Source of the DNA: Arminella tubonensis
GTDB taxonomy: Bacteria; Pseudomonadota; Alphaproteobacteria; Rhizobiales; Rhizobiaceae
Length of the DNA: 64,000 bases
Reading direction: 5' to 3'
Assembly: GCF_003240585.1 (NCBI RefSeq)
Contig: NZ_PCDP01000035.1
Span: forward strand, 62,001-126,000
The position numbers were made by a program, and so were the translations under genes. Every line of letters begins with the position of its first letter. Position 1 is the first letter of the stretch. Below the pieces are notes generated by a model, which was not told where the DNA came from, searched no databases, and worked only from the letters and a program-made list of their open reading frames with translations. Of this stretch, positions 8,256-17,814 are shown piece by piece.

Positions 8256-9536
8256 GTGGCTGGGATAACAACAAGCAGCTCCGTCGCCGTCGGCACGTCA
8301 GTACGGCAGGGGCAGAACAACTATCAATTTGCGCTTGTCGCGCTAACGTCGCTGTTTTTCATGTGGGGCTTCATTACCTGCCTGAACGACATTCTGGTGC
8401 CGCACCTGAAGAATGTCTTCTCGCTCAACTACGCGCAATCGATGATGATCCAGCTCTGCTTTTTCGGGGCATATTTCATCGTTTCGTTGCCGGCCGGAGC
8501 GCTGGTCAAGCGCATCACCTACAAATGGGGCATCGTCGTCGGCCTCGTGATTGCGGCAATCGGCTGCGCGCTCTTCATCCCGGCGGCCCATTATAGGATC
8601 TATGTCCTGTTCCTCGGCGCGCTTTTCGTGCTTGCCACCGGCATCACCATCCTTCAGGTCGCTGCCAATCCCTATGTGACCGTCCTCGGCGCCCCAGATA
8701 CCGCGGCGAGCCGGCTGACGCTCACCCAGGCCTTCAATTCGCTGGGCACGACCCTCGCTCCAACCTTCGGCGCCTTCCTCATCCTGTCGGCCGCAACGGT
8801 CGCTGTCGACAATGCGACGCCGGAGCAACTCGACGCGCTGCATCTGGCCGAGGCGAGCGCGGTCAAGTTCCCCTATCTGATCCTCGCCATTACCTTGATC
8901 GTACTCGCCGCCATTTTCGCGGCGCTGAAGCTGCCGCATGTCGAAGACGAGGAAACCGTCCAGCCGATCCGCGGCGGCGGCTCCGCATGGCAGTATCCTC
9001 ACCTGATCCTCGGTGCGATCGGCCTGTTTCTCTATGTCGGCGCCGAAGTCAGCGTCGGGAGTTTCCTGGTCAATTTCCTCAGCCAGCCCGACATCGCCAA
9101 GCTCTCCGAAGCCGATGCAGCCCATTATGTTTCATATTTCTGGGGCGGCGCGATGATCGGTCGCTTCATCGGCTCGGTGGCGATGCGATATGTCGACGAC
9201 GGCAAGGCGCTTGCCTTCAATGCCCTGATCGCAGCCATTCTGTTGTTGGCGACAGTCTTGACGACTGGCCATGTCGCCATGTGGACCGTGCTTGCAGTGG
9301 GGCTCTTCAATTCGATCATGTTCCCGACGATCTTCAGCTTGGCGCTGCACGGCCTTGGGCGATACACCAGCCAGGGCTCCGGCATTCTGTGCCTCGCCAT
9401 TGTCGGCGGTGCCGTGCTGCCGGTCATCCAGGGCGTCCTCGCCGATACCATCGGCATCCATCTCGCCTTCCTGATGCCGATCCTTTGCTACGCCTACATC
9501 GCCTATTACGGGCTCAAGGGTCACAAGGCTGTCTGA
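8256..9536 (+). CDS. MFS sugar:proton symporter, FucP/GluP type
   Basis: This is a 426-residue, twelve-helix major-facilitator protein of the fucose/glucose/galactose permease group. The opening block [29 protein letters not shown] is the group's signature first helix and loop, with the conserved Asn-Asp. [12 protein letters not shown] and the [15 protein letters not shown] segment in the middle are also typical. It should bring a hexose or deoxyhexose across the inner membrane with protons; which sugar cannot be read from sequence. Start is GTG at 8256 with AAGGACA upstream. No sugar catabolic gene is adjacent, and pncA follows after ~80 bases without a clear functional link. Confidence 0.85.
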   Translation: MAGITTSSSVAVGTSVRQGQNNYQFALVALTSLFFMWGFITCLNDILVPHLKNVFSLNYAQSMMIQLCFFGAYFIVSLPAGALVKRITYKWGIVVGLVIAAIGCALFIPAAHYRIYVLFLGALFVLATGITILQVAANPYVTVLGAPDTAASRLTLTQAFNSLGTTLAPTFGAFLILSAATVAVDNATPEQLDALHLAEASAVKFPYLILAITLIVLAAIFAALKLPHVEDEETVQPIRGGGSAWQYPHLILGAIGLFLYVGAEVSVGSFLVNFLSQPDIAKLSEADAAHYVSYFWGGAMIGRFIGSVAMRYVDDGKALAFNALIAAILLLATVLTTGHVAMWTVLAVGLFNSIMFPTIFSLALHGLGRYTSQGSGILCLAIVGGAVLPVIQGVLADTIGIHLAFLMPILCYAYIAYYGLKGHKAV

Positions 9537-9614
9537 AGCGAAGTCAAAGCCAAGCACTTGATCCTTGCACGAGTGCTTGGCATCGTGGCGACAGGAAAAA
9601 CGAAGGACGTGCCG

Positions 9615-10250
9615 ATGAAGACCCTGCTGCTGATCGATATCCAGAACGGCTTCTGCCCGGGCGGCAATCTGGCGGTGCCGGAGGGCGACCAGATTGTGCA
9701 GGTCGCCAACCGGCTGATTGGCAGCGGCCACTACGATCTGATCGTCGCCTCGCAGGATTGGCATCCGGCCGATCACGGCAGCTTCGCGTCATCGCACGCC
9801 GACAAGAAACCTTTCGAGATGGGAACTCTTTCCGGCAAGCCGCAGATGATGTGGCCGGACCACTGCATCCAGGGAACGGAGGATGCCGAATTCCATCCGG
9901 CGCTGAATACGGCAGAAATTCATTCGATCCATCAGAAGGGCCAGGACCCCTTGGTCGACAGCTATTCGGCCTTCCGCGACAATGATCAGGCAGCGCTGAC
10001 GGGCCTCGCCGAATATCTGAGGTCGAAAGGGGTGACGGAGCTCGATCTCTGCGGCCTTGCGACAGACTACTGCGTGAAATTCTCCGCGCTCGACGCAGTC
10101 GAGATGCTTCCGGGCGTCAGGGTCCGCTTCATAGAGGACGCCAGCCGCGGCATCGATCCGGTCGGCGTTCGGGACGCAATTGAGGAAATGCGCTCCCGCG
10201 GTGTCAGCATCGTCGATAGCAGCGAGGCAGTTGCCGACACAGGTCACTAA
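9615..10250 (+). CDS. pncA: Nicotinamidase
   Basis: This isochorismatase-fold amidase converts nicotinamide to nicotinate for NAD salvage and also activates pyrazinamide. The 211-residue length is normal. The catalytic triad is visible: Asp8 in LLIDIQNGFCPGG, the Lys in the SGKPQMMWPDHC segment and the nucleophilic Cys in GLATDYCVKFSA. Metal ligands lie in SQDWHPADHGSF. The ATG at 9615 is chosen because the family begins MKTLLLIDIQ and GAAGGA sits at 9602-9607; the frame is open further upstream, but that part is not family-like. It follows the sugar transporter in the same direction and ends 12 bases before a convergent flippase gene. Confidence 0.93.
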   Translation: MKTLLLIDIQNGFCPGGNLAVPEGDQIVQVANRLIGSGHYDLIVASQDWHPADHGSFASSHADKKPFEMGTLSGKPQMMWPDHCIQGTEDAEFHPALNTAEIHSIHQKGQDPLVDSYSAFRDNDQAALTGLAEYLRSKGVTELDLCGLATDYCVKFSALDAVEMLPGVRVRFIEDASRGIDPVGVRDAIEEMRSRGVSIVDSSEAVADTGH

Positions 10251-10262
10251 CACTGCCGAGCC

Positions 10263-11663
10263 CTATGATGAGGCCCGATGCCGGAACATTTTGACGAAAA
10301 AACTATAGAGGCCGAGGAGACAGAAGAACCCCCCGCCAACAACTCCGACAGCGACTGAAATCCACAGATTGTAGTTGAAGCCGGCTGTCGCAAGGACAGG
10401 AATGACGATCCCCACGGCAGACAGCGCCACCGGCTGCCAGATGAGATCGAACGGCAATGCGATAAGCACCTTTATTCCGATCAGCATTCCGATCACGGCG
10501 CCGACCATGCCGCCAGCCATCAGGATGCCGCCGCTCTGGCTCGAAACAAGATGGCCGGCGGCCAGCACGCCTCCATTGAGCAGCAGGCAATCCGCCAAAG
10601 ACAACAGAAAGATCGACCTCAGGTGGTGGCGCAGATGCGACGGCGTCGGCAGCATGTTCTGGGTCAGCGCCCGGCAAACCGCAACACCGGTCACAAAGGG
10701 CGCCGCGGCCAGGAAACCCTGCTGCAGGCCGCTAGCGATGATGAAATGGCCGATCGGCTGGAGCAGCGCGAAAATGCCCGATGCAGTCATGAACGCGAAG
10801 CCCGTAAGCAGGGAATAATATTCGCCCAAGCTGCGGCGCAATAGCGACGTCTCCCCCTCGCGGTCGTAGAGAGCGACAATGTCGGGATATTGAATGGCCT
10901 GGAGCGCAGAGACGATGAGCACGAACGGCCGCTGGAGAAGATCGAGCGCCAGCAGCACTCCGGCTGCTCCTTCGGTACCGAGCATGCCTGTCAGGATCGA
11001 TTTCAGTGTGAGCGGCGCCAGCATTGCGACAACGGCGGCGCCGGCGGCAACGCTGCCATAGACGAAATGCTTGCGCACCAGCTTGGGCTCGAAAGCCGCC
11101 GCCTCCGTGAGACGGTTCCGCGTCGCCAGGAAGGCGACAAGCGAATAGACGAGGTACCCCGCAAGCAGGCCCCCTGCGGTGAAAGCAAAGGTCTGCGAGA
11201 GCGCTGTACCGCCGAGCGTACCCGCGGCAAGGATTGTCGCGCGCGAGCCCTGCAGCCGGGAGAAGATGCGGAATTGCTGCTTGAAGCGCAGAATTGTCAG
11301 ATGCAGATCGCTGGCGCCCTGGAATACCGCCACCAGACCGCCGAGCAACGCAATGGCGGGAGGGACGCCAAAGATGATGGAGGCCGCTGCGGCAAGAACG
11401 CAGAAAACGGCCGAGACGGCAAACTCAATTGTCAGGGCGCGACGCTCCGACGCTTCGCTGTGCTGCGTTCGGCCCGGATAGAAACGGCTGCAGGCAAAGC
11501 GAATCCACTCGAAGCAGAAAATCGCCGTGAACTGGCTGATCGAGATGAACAGGGAATAGCGGGAATAATCGGCCGGCGAAAGTACATGCGCTACAGTCAG
11601 CAACAGCCCGAAAGCTACTGCCGCCTGATAGAAATATGCCGCCAACGCCACGATCTTCGCCAT
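10263..11663 (-). CDS. Polysaccharide flippase-like membrane protein (Wzx/MATE fold)
   Basis: This is a ~466-residue integral membrane protein with about 12-14 hydrophobic segments along its whole length. The opening (AKIVALAAYFYQAAVAFGLLLTVAHVLSPADYSRYSLF) resembles the first two helices of Wzx-type O-antigen/exopolysaccharide flippases in the MOP superfamily. Such proteins flip lipid-linked sugar repeat units across the inner membrane. The ATG at 11663 is preferred; the frame is open to a TTG at 11732, but neither has a good ribosome-binding site. No glycosyltransferase or polymerase gene is adjacent, so it stands alone and the polymer served is unknown. A general MATE-like exporter remains possible. 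Confidence 0.7.
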   Translation of the reverse strand: MAKIVALAAYFYQAAVAFGLLLTVAHVLSPADYSRYSLFISISQFTAIFCFEWIRFACSRFYPGRTQHSEASERRALTIEFAVSAVFCVLAAAASIIFGVPPAIALLGGLVAVFQGASDLHLTILRFKQQFRIFSRLQGSRATILAAGTLGGTALSQTFAFTAGGLLAGYLVYSLVAFLATRNRLTEAAAFEPKLVRKHFVYGSVAAGAAVVAMLAPLTLKSILTGMLGTEGAAGVLLALDLLQRPFVLIVSALQAIQYPDIVALYDREGETSLLRRSLGEYYSLLTGFAFMTASGIFALLQPIGHFIIASGLQQGFLAAAPFVTGVAVCRALTQNMLPTPSHLRHHLRSIFLLSLADCLLLNGGVLAAGHLVSSQSGGILMAGGMVGAVIGMLIGIKVLIALPFDLIWQPVALSAVGIVIPVLATAGFNYNLWISVAVGVVGGGFFCLLGLYSFFVKMFRHRASS

Positions 11664-11867
11664 CTCTGGAGATAAGCGCAAAAAGCTGAGGAAAGTCCTA
11701 AATTGCCGCGAGATCCGGCGCGCTTGCGGCAATCGGCCGTTCCGTGGGCCCGCTCGCCAAGGGATGGCGTTGGCGCGTCACGGCCTGTCCAGGCACGCTT
11801 GCAGCGCGCCCGGGGTATCCGAGGATCGACAGTTGCCCAGCCTTGACGGCTTCCAGACCCGGTTAGT

Positions 11868-12272
11868 TTATCTCGGGCATACGTCCCAGAATCCCGAGGT
11901 TCGGGCTGGCGTCGTGTAGTACCAGCATTGTCCTGCCTTCGGCGGGTTGCCGGCAATGGCAACGGCAGCGGCACCCGCGACAAACCCTACCGCAGCACCG
12001 GCAGCGATCGCGCCGCCGGGCCGCCAATAGCGACGCGGATTGACGACGACGACACCGGCCGGGCGTCGATACACTGGCCCGCCTCGGCGCGTGCCAACAG
12101 CAGCGCAGCCACGCGGACCGCAACCTGCGGCGGCACATCCGCGCGGGCCGCATCCGGCAGCACCACGGCGATAGTAGGCATCAGCAGGCGAAGCAGCCAG
12201 CATCGGCGCGGCGATGACCATTACGAGCGCGACAAATGCCAAGGAATTCCGAATGAAACTGAAAATTTTCAT
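11868..12272 (-). CDS. Small secreted Cys/Gly/Pro-rich hypothetical protein
   Basis: This is a 134-residue exported protein. Residues 1-32 form a Sec signal peptide (KIFSFIRNSLAFVALVM, with ASPADA before the cut). It is followed by a tandem duplication of the nonamer-like unit GCGPRGCAA (residues ~39-58). A Pro/Arg stretch, a Gly/Ala-rich hydrophobic segment (GGAIAAGAAVGFVAGAAAVAIAG) that looks like a glycine zipper, and a C-terminus with CWYYTTP and DVCP follow. GGGAG lies before the ATG. The Cys pairs could form disulfides in the periplasm. No function is known to me; location at the cell envelope is inferred from the signal peptide and glycine zipper. Confidence 0.65.
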   Translation of the reverse strand: MKIFSFIRNSLAFVALVMVIAAPMLAASPADAYYRRGAAGCGPRGCAAAGCGPRGCAAVGTRRGGPVYRRPAGVVVVNPRRYWRPGGAIAAGAAVGFVAGAAAVAIAGNPPKAGQCWYYTTPARTSGFWDVCPR

Positions 12273-12567
12273 AGCCCTCTCCCAAACTTTTCGGTCGCAT
12301 TAACGCCGAATGATAACACCCTCCCTGAGGTATACCAATATGTCTTTGATCGTAAGACGTGCGCGCAGATCGACGGTCCCGTTACGTGAAGTTGCGTTCA
12401 CGACAATGATGACGACCTCCAAAGGTCCGAAAATTCCGGGTATCCCACGTGTCTGCCGCTCGGCCCGTTTGCCTTTCGCCGCAGCACAGGGTAGAGAGCC
12501 GGCAAATTACGAGGGTGGGATGACGGAGGGGCGAATGCCGCGCCGGCATCCGGTAAGGGAGCGCCTG

Positions 12568-13443
12568 ATGGAAGTGATCGACACGATAGCCGCGATGCGC
12601 GAAAAACTTGCCCCGCACAGGCAGGCAGCCCGACGCATCGGTCTCGTGCCGACGATGGGCTATCTGCATGCCGGCCACATGGAGCTTGTCAGGCGTGCCC
12701 GCAGCGAGAACGACGTCACCGTCGCCTCGATATTCGTCAACCCACTGCAATTTTCCGCCAACGAGGACCTTGCAAGATATCCGCGCGATCTGGCCCGTGA
12801 CAGCGACATGCTGCGCGAGGCCGGCATCGACTTCATCTTTGCCCCCGGCGTCACCGACATGTATCCAAGGCCGATGGAAACCGTCGTCGACGTGCCGTCG
12901 CTGGGCGCGGAGCTTGAGGGCGCGGTCAGGCCTGGGCATTTTGCCGGCGTCGCCACCGTCGTGACCAAGCTCTTCAATATCGTGCAGCCGGACAAGGCTT
13001 ATTTCGGGGAAAAGGACTACCAGCAGGTGGCAATCATCCGCCGCATGGTCGAGGACCTAGCCCAGCCGGTCGAGATTGTCCCGGTTCCGACCGTGCGCGA
13101 TACGGACGGCCTGGCGCTCTCCTCCCGCAATAGCTACCTGACCAGCGAGGAGCGGGCTGCAGCCGCAATAGTGCCGCGCGCGCTCGCAGAAGCGGAACGG
13201 CTTTATAGCGAGGGGGCGGACAACCCCGCCGACTTTGAAGCCGCAATCCGCAATTTCATCTCCCGCGAACCACTTGCGACGGTCGAAGTCGCGGCTGTTC
13301 GCGATCCGGAAACGCTGAAGCCCCTGCCAAGGCTCCAGGGCCATCCCGTCCTCGTCGCGCTCTTCGTCCGCATCGGGACGACAAGGCTGCTCGACAACCG
13401 GGTGATCGGCCAAACGAACGACAACAACCAGAGAGCGGATTGA
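12568..13443 (+). CDS. panC: Pantothenate synthetase
   Basis: PanC joins pantoate and beta-alanine with ATP to make pantothenate, the last step of vitamin B5 synthesis. The 291-residue length and motifs fit: [15 protein letters not shown] (ATP-binding HIGH-like), [27 protein letters not shown], and [12 protein letters not shown] (KMSKS-like region). The ATG at 12568 is chosen because AAGGGAG stands seven bases upstream and the family begins near [11 protein letters not shown]. The upstream in-frame extension to 12310 has no family similarity. It runs directly into panB (stop at 13443, panB ATG at 13445), forming a two-gene panCB operon. Confidence 0.95.
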   Translation: MEVIDTIAAMREKLAPHRQAARRIGLVPTMGYLHAGHMELVRRARSENDVTVASIFVNPLQFSANEDLARYPRDLARDSDMLREAGIDFIFAPGVTDMYPRPMETVVDVPSLGAELEGAVRPGHFAGVATVVTKLFNIVQPDKAYFGEKDYQQVAIIRRMVEDLAQPVEIVPVPTVRDTDGLALSSRNSYLTSEERAAAAIVPRALAEAERLYSEGADNPADFEAAIRNFISREPLATVEVAAVRDPETLKPLPRLQGHPVLVALFVRIGTTRLLDNRVIGQTNDNNQRAD

Positions 13444-13444
13444 G

Positions 13445-14266
13445 ATGAGCGCCACCGGCCACGTAAAGCGGATCACCCCTGCACAGATCGAGGCGATGAA
13501 AGGCGGCCGCCCGATCGTGTCGCTGACCGCCTATACGACGCCGATCGCCCGCCTCCTCGATCCACATTGTGACCTGCTGCTGGTCGGAGATAGCCTCGGC
13601 ATGGTGCTCTACGGGATGGAAACGACTGTTGGCGTGACGCTCGAAATGATGATCGCTCACGGACAGGGCGTCATGCGCGGCGTCAAGCACGCCTGCGTCA
13701 TCGTCGACCTTCCTTTCGGCGCCTATCAGGAATCGAAAGAACAGGCGTTCCGCAGCGCTGCCCGCATCTTGAAGGAAACGGGATGTGATGGGGTCAAGCT
13801 CGAAGGCGGCGAGGAAATGGCCGAGACGGTCTCGTTTCTGACTGCCCGAGGCATTCCCGTTTTCGGTCATGTCGGGCTGATGCCGCAGTTGATCAACACC
13901 ATGGACGGCTATCGTTCGCTTGGCCGCTCCGAAAAAGAGGCCGAGAAAATCCGCCGCGACGCTCGCGCGATCGCTGAGGCCGGAGCCTTTGGTATGGTCG
14001 TCGAGGGAACCGTCGAACCGTTGGCGCGGGAGATAACCGCCGCGATCTCCGTCCCGACCATCGGGATCGGCGCGTCGCCCGCCTGCGACGGCCAGATCCT
14101 CGTCTCGGACGACATGCTCGGCCTCTTCAACGATTTTAAGCCGCGCTTCGTCAAGCACTTCGCCGAGCTTGCTCCACTGGTTTCGAAGGCAGCCGAAGCC
14201 TATGCCGACGAGGTCAAGGCCCGCACATTTCCGGGACCCGAGCATACGTTCAAGCCGAAGAAATAG
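13445..14266 (+). CDS. panB: 3-methyl-2-oxobutanoate hydroxymethyltransferase
   Basis: PanB transfers a hydroxymethyl group from 5,10-methylene-tetrahydrofolate to alpha-ketoisovalerate, the first committed step to pantothenate. The protein is 273 residues, the normal size. Seen are the metal-binding [11 protein letters not shown] loop, ADLPFG-like [17 protein letters not shown] and GHVGLMPQ segments. The ATG follows the panC stop after one base, so translation is probably coupled. A DUF2164 gene is convergent five bases downstream. Identification is secure. Confidence 0.96.
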   Translation: MSATGHVKRITPAQIEAMKGGRPIVSLTAYTTPIARLLDPHCDLLLVGDSLGMVLYGMETTVGVTLEMMIAHGQGVMRGVKHACVIVDLPFGAYQESKEQAFRSAARILKETGCDGVKLEGGEEMAETVSFLTARGIPVFGHVGLMPQLINTMDGYRSLGRSEKEAEKIRRDARAIAEAGAFGMVVEGTVEPLAREITAAISVPTIGIGASPACDGQILVSDDMLGLFNDFKPRFVKHFAELAPLVSKAAEAYADEVKARTFPGPEHTFKPKK

Positions 14267-14271
14267 CCTGG

Positions 14272-14526
14272 CTACTTCTTGTCGTCCGGCTTGCGTTCCA
14301 GCAGATAGATGGCTTCGCTGAAATCTTCCATCTGCTTCGTCAGGGCTGCATGCGCATCCTGTAGCCCCTGATTATAATAGTTGGCGCCGATTTCGGTCGC
14401 AAAGAAGTCGAGCAGAAATTCCGCTGGAAGAACGCCGATCGTCTGGTCCAGTTCGTCTGCGAAATATTGCTGGATGCGCCCGACGATCGCAGCCTTTTCC
14501 TCCTTCGAAAACACGATCTTCTTCAC
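14272..14526 (-). CDS. DUF2164 family protein
   Basis: This is an 84-residue protein matching DUF2164. It has the KEEKAAIVGRIQQYFADELDQTIG opening, an EFLLDFFATEIGANYYNQGL centre and a short charged tail. The family is widespread in Proteobacteria and has no assigned role. There is no signal peptide or membrane helix, and the composition is acidic and helical. It is convergent with panB and separated from azlC by a divergent gap of 127 bases. GGAGAAA-like sequence lies before the start codon. Confidence 0.75.
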   Translation of the reverse strand: MKKIVFSKEEKAAIVGRIQQYFADELDQTIGVLPAEFLLDFFATEIGANYYNQGLQDAHAALTKQMEDFSEAIYLLERKPDDKK

Positions 14527-14653
14527 CGGCGATTTCTCCTTGAAACTAGTCTTGGCAATGATGGTTCAGCGGAATCGATAGACCTATCAATGTATTTGAA
14601 TTGCCCGCGAAGGCCATGCGACTTACAGCACAACATTAACCGGAGGGGCAGCA

Positions 14654-15379
14654 ATGGCAATCAACCGGCCTGAATTCTACGAAGGCCTGCGCGGCGGCAC
14701 GATGGTCGGGCTCGCAGCCGCACCATTTGGAGCACTTTTCGGCGCGCTTGCCCGCGACCAAGGCATGTCGCTCGGCGAACTGACGCTGATGAGCGGAACC
14801 GTCTATGCAGGCGCCAGCCAGATGGTTGGCCTCGACCTGTTCGGCCATAATGTCCAGGCTTGGCTGATCGTGCTCTCCATCCTAGCCGTCAATTTTCGCC
14901 ACATCCTCTATTCGGCAGCGATCGCCCGATATGTCAGCGAATTCTCGCCCGTCCAGAAATTCTTCACCTTCTTTTTCCTCGTCGATCCGCAATTTGCCGC
15001 CGCCGCCAAGCGCGGCGAGGAAGGAAAGCCGGTCACTTTCATCTGGTATCTCGGCTTCGCGCTGGCGATCTATATTCCCTGGATCGCGGCGAGTATCATC
15101 GGCGGGCTGCTTGGCAGCCTGATCGGCGATCCGAGCATCATCGGTCTCGATATCCTGCTGCCGATCTATTTCCTCGGCATCGTCATGGGCTTCCGCACCC
15201 GCGACAATTTCCTGCCCGTTGTTGCAGCCAGCGCCATCGCCTCCGCCGTTGCCTACCGCTATGTCGGCTCGCCCTGGCATGTCAGCATCGGGGCGCTTGC
15301 GGGCGTCGCACTGGCGGCTGTGTTGCCGCTGAGGCCGGAAACGGAGCGAGATCTCGCCACTGAAAACGGCGAGGTCTGA
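14654..15379 (+). CDS. azlC: Branched-chain amino acid exporter large subunit AzlC
   Basis: AzlC with AzlD forms a two-subunit inner-membrane exporter of the LIV-E family, known from Bacillus AzlCD and E. coli YgaZH (valine export). The 241-residue protein has about seven hydrophobic helices. Family traits are FGALFGALARDQGMSLGE near the start, SGTVYAGASQMVGLDL, and ILAVNFRHILYSAAI. GGAGGGG sits eight bases before the ATG. It is followed by azlD with a two-base gap, so the pair is an operon. The substrate here is inferred only from the family. Confidence 0.88.
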   Translation: MAINRPEFYEGLRGGTMVGLAAAPFGALFGALARDQGMSLGELTLMSGTVYAGASQMVGLDLFGHNVQAWLIVLSILAVNFRHILYSAAIARYVSEFSPVQKFFTFFFLVDPQFAAAAKRGEEGKPVTFIWYLGFALAIYIPWIAASIIGGLLGSLIGDPSIIGLDILLPIYFLGIVMGFRTRDNFLPVVAASAIASAVAYRYVGSPWHVSIGALAGVALAAVLPLRPETERDLATENGEV

Positions 15380-15381
15380 CG

Positions 15382-15690
15382 ATGACGCAGTTTGATCCCC
15401 ACATGGTCCTTCTTATCGCCGCTGCAGCGATCGTCACCTATCTCACGCGTTTCGGCGGTTATGTGCTGATCACGCGGATGGCGCGCATTCCGCCGCGCAT
15501 GGAGGCGGCCCTGAATGCGGTGCCCGCCGCCGTGCTGACAACGCTGGTTGCCCCCGCCTTCTTCAACGGCGGGACGGACACCAAGGTAGCGATGGCAATT
15601 GCGCTCGTCGTCGGCCTGCGGTTCTCGCCTACGGCAATGTTGATCGCCGGCTGGGCCGTGGCCATGGCCTGGCGCCATCTGGCGGGCTGA
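15382..15690 (+). CDS. azlD: Branched-chain amino acid exporter small subunit AzlD
   Basis: This is the 102-residue partner of AzlC, with about four transmembrane helices. The TYLTRFGGYVLI segment and the RIPPRMEAALNAVPAAVLTTLVAP block are typical of AzlD. It works as an obligate subunit of the exporter in the inner membrane. The ATG follows the azlC stop by two bases. The gene ends nine bases from the convergent aminopeptidase P gene, without room for a separate terminator between them. Confidence 0.87.
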   Translation: MTQFDPHMVLLIAAAAIVTYLTRFGGYVLITRMARIPPRMEAALNAVPAAVLTTLVAPAFFNGGTDTKVAMAIALVVGLRFSPTAMLIAGWAVAMAWRHLAG

Positions 15691-15699
15691 TAGCCGCGC

Positions 15700-17535
15700 T
15701 CAATGGCTGAGTGGCAGGGTTGCGTTTTCCAGCCAGCTTCGAACGTCCGCGTCGTGGATCAACGGCATCAGCGCCTCGCGGGTGCGGAGATGGTAGTCGT
15801 TGAGCCAATGCAGCTCCTCGTGCGTCAACAGCTCGCTGACCACAAGGCTGCGGTCGATCGGGCAATAGGTCAAAGTCTCGAAACCGAGCATCGCCATGTC
15901 GCCGCCGCCGATCTCCTCGGCGTCGCGGACATAGATCAGGTTCTCGATGCGGATGCCGAAACTGCCGGGCCGGTAGTAGCCGGGTTCGTTTGACAAGATC
16001 ATTCCGGGCAACAATTCCTGCGTCGACAGACGCGAGATACGCTGTGGCCCTTCGTGGACGGAAAGAAACGAGCCGACGCCGTGCCCGGTGCCATGAGCGT
16101 AATCCGCCCCGGCCTTCCAGAGCGCGATGCGCGCCAGCGGATCGAGATCGCAACCGCGTGTTCCCACGGGAAAACGCGCTATGCTGATCGAGATCATGCC
16201 CTTCAGCACCAGCGTAAAGAACTGTCTCTGCTCTTCCGGCACTGTACCGATCGCGACCGTGCGAGTGATATCGGTGGTGCCATTGACATATTGCGCGCCG
16301 GAATCGACCAGGAACAGCTCGCCCGCCTCCAGCCTGCGGTCGGTCTCGGTCGTGACGCGATAGTGGATGATAGCCCCGTGCTCGCCGGCGCCCGAGATTG
16401 TGTCGAACGACACGTCCTTCAGTGGGTTCTGCATGCTCAGCCCGACATGGGCACGCACGGCTTCAAGCTTCTTCACAGCAGCGATCTCCGTCACCGTGCC
16501 TGGCTTGGACGTCTCCAGCCAATGGAGAAATTCGACCATCGCAGCGCCGTCCTGGAGGTGGGCAGCAGCCGAGCCATTAAGTTCAGCGGTGTTCTTCCGA
16601 GCACGCGGCAGCTTTGCCGGATCCGTCCCCTCGACCACCTCCCCGCCTTCGCGGCGGATGAGATCGGTCAGCGCATACGGTGCGAGATCGGGATCGACGA
16701 GGATGCGGCCGCCACCGGCTGAGGTCGCTGCCAGCCTGGAGGTCAGCTCCGACGGCGAAAGTTGGACGCAGATCTGCGCCAGATAGGCCTCCGCCTCGAT
16801 ATTGGTCTTGCGTTTGTCGAGAAACAGCTCGGCCTTGCCATTCGCATGGATAATGGCGCGCGCCAGCGGATGAGGCGTGTGCGGCACGTCGCTGCCGCGG
16901 ATGTTGAATATCCAGGCGACGGAAGACGGATCGGTGACCAGCACCGCCGAAAGGTTCTTCTTCTCGAGCGACTGCGCGATTGTCGCAATCTTCTCGGTTG
17001 CGAGAACGCCTGCTTGGGCGACGGCCTGGATGATCACCGCACCCAGCGGCTCGCCGGGCCGATCGCTCCAGAGTCGATCAAGAGGATTGTGCGGCAGGAA
17101 TACCAGCGTTCCGCCAATATCAGCCAGCGCCTTCTCAAGCCGGCGCACCTCCGCGCCGGTGTGAAGCCAGGGATCGACGCCGAGGCGAAGCCCTTTTGGC
17201 GCATGCTGCGGTATCCAGATGTGCGGTGCTTCGTTGACCAGATCGCCGCCGGTGAAAACCGTCTGGTCGACCTGCTCGACAAGCTGCGTGGTGTAGCGGC
17301 CGTCGACGAAGACGATCGCCTGCGATCGCGTCACCAGCGCGACGCCGGCAGAGCCCGTAAACCCGGTCAGCCACGCCAGTCGCTCCGAGCACGCCGGTAC
17401 GTATTCGCCCTGGTATTCGTCAGCCCGGGGGATGAGAAAGGCATCGATGCCGAGCGCGTCGAAGGAGGCCCTAAGGCCCGCCACGCGTTCGCGGCCGAAT
17501 TGCGGAGTGGAGGTGACGTCGAAGGACTGAAACAT
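15700..17535 (-). CDS. pepP: Xaa-Pro aminopeptidase (M24B)
   Basis: This two-domain 611-residue aminopeptidase removes N-terminal residues before proline. The long form carries two creatinase-type N-terminal domains (~1-300) before the catalytic pita-bread domain (~310-560). Metal ligands are visible: Asp in FLVDSGAQY and TTDITRT, His in GTGHGVGSFL, and Glu in ILSNEPGYY and RIENL. Such long forms resemble eukaryotic cytosolic XPNPEP1 and are common in Rhizobiales. The ATG at 17535 opens the first domain (MFQSFDVTSTPQFGRERV). It is probably cytosolic. The preceding ~280 bases hold no coding gene before the small ORF on the other strand. Confidence 0.93.
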   Translation of the reverse strand: MFQSFDVTSTPQFGRERVAGLRASFDALGIDAFLIPRADEYQGEYVPACSERLAWLTGFTGSAGVALVTRSQAIVFVDGRYTTQLVEQVDQTVFTGGDLVNEAPHIWIPQHAPKGLRLGVDPWLHTGAEVRRLEKALADIGGTLVFLPHNPLDRLWSDRPGEPLGAVIIQAVAQAGVLATEKIATIAQSLEKKNLSAVLVTDPSSVAWIFNIRGSDVPHTPHPLARAIIHANGKAELFLDKRKTNIEAEAYLAQICVQLSPSELTSRLAATSAGGGRILVDPDLAPYALTDLIRREGGEVVEGTDPAKLPRARKNTAELNGSAAAHLQDGAAMVEFLHWLETSKPGTVTEIAAVKKLEAVRAHVGLSMQNPLKDVSFDTISGAGEHGAIIHYRVTTETDRRLEAGELFLVDSGAQYVNGTTDITRTVAIGTVPEEQRQFFTLVLKGMISISIARFPVGTRGCDLDPLARIALWKAGADYAHGTGHGVGSFLSVHEGPQRISRLSTQELLPGMILSNEPGYYRPGSFGIRIENLIYVRDAEEIGGGDMAMLGFETLTYCPIDRSLVVSELLTHEELHWLNDYHLRTREALMPLIHDADVRSWLENATLPLSH

Positions 17536-17757
17536 GGGCTACCCGGTGAGATGAACACGAATCCGCAGCCAGGCTGCACCCCCATGTTAGCCGAATTCAT
17601 CACCATTGCGAAACAATGCGACGCGAAAACGCTCATCCGAGCAAATGCCCATTTTCCGAGCATAGATTCGTGATTATGGCAACACGACGGCGAAAGACAT
17701 GCGATTGACGCATGGCTACCATGATGCATTCCCATCTGCCGCTCTGCGTCGGACTAG

Positions 17758-17763
17758 CTATAT
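17758..17763 (+). promoter_or_regulatory. Candidate -10 element of the small ORF/RNA locus
   Basis: CTATAT matches the alphaproteobacterial housekeeping -10 consensus. It lies ~50 bases before the start codon of the small ORF. No good -35 is seen 16-18 bases upstream, so an alternative sigma factor or activator is possible. Confidence 0.4.
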
Positions 17764-17776
17764 AGGGGACATCAAC

Positions 17777-17795
17777 GGGTTCGGAAAACGAACCC
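17777..17795 (+). promoter_or_regulatory. 5' leader hairpin before small ORF
   Basis: This is a perfect 7-bp inverted repeat, GGGTTCG and CGAACCC, around a GAAAA loop. It ends about eight bases before the AAGGA ribosome-binding site of the small ORF. It could be an operator or an RNA hairpin limiting translation. Confidence 0.5.
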
Positions 17796-17814
17796 ACCCG
17801 AAAAGGAAATGAAA

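Noticed and set aside
12310..12567. In-frame 86-codon extension upstream of panC
   Set aside because: It lacks PanC homology, while ATG 12568 has AAGGGAG at correct spacing and the family's normal start.
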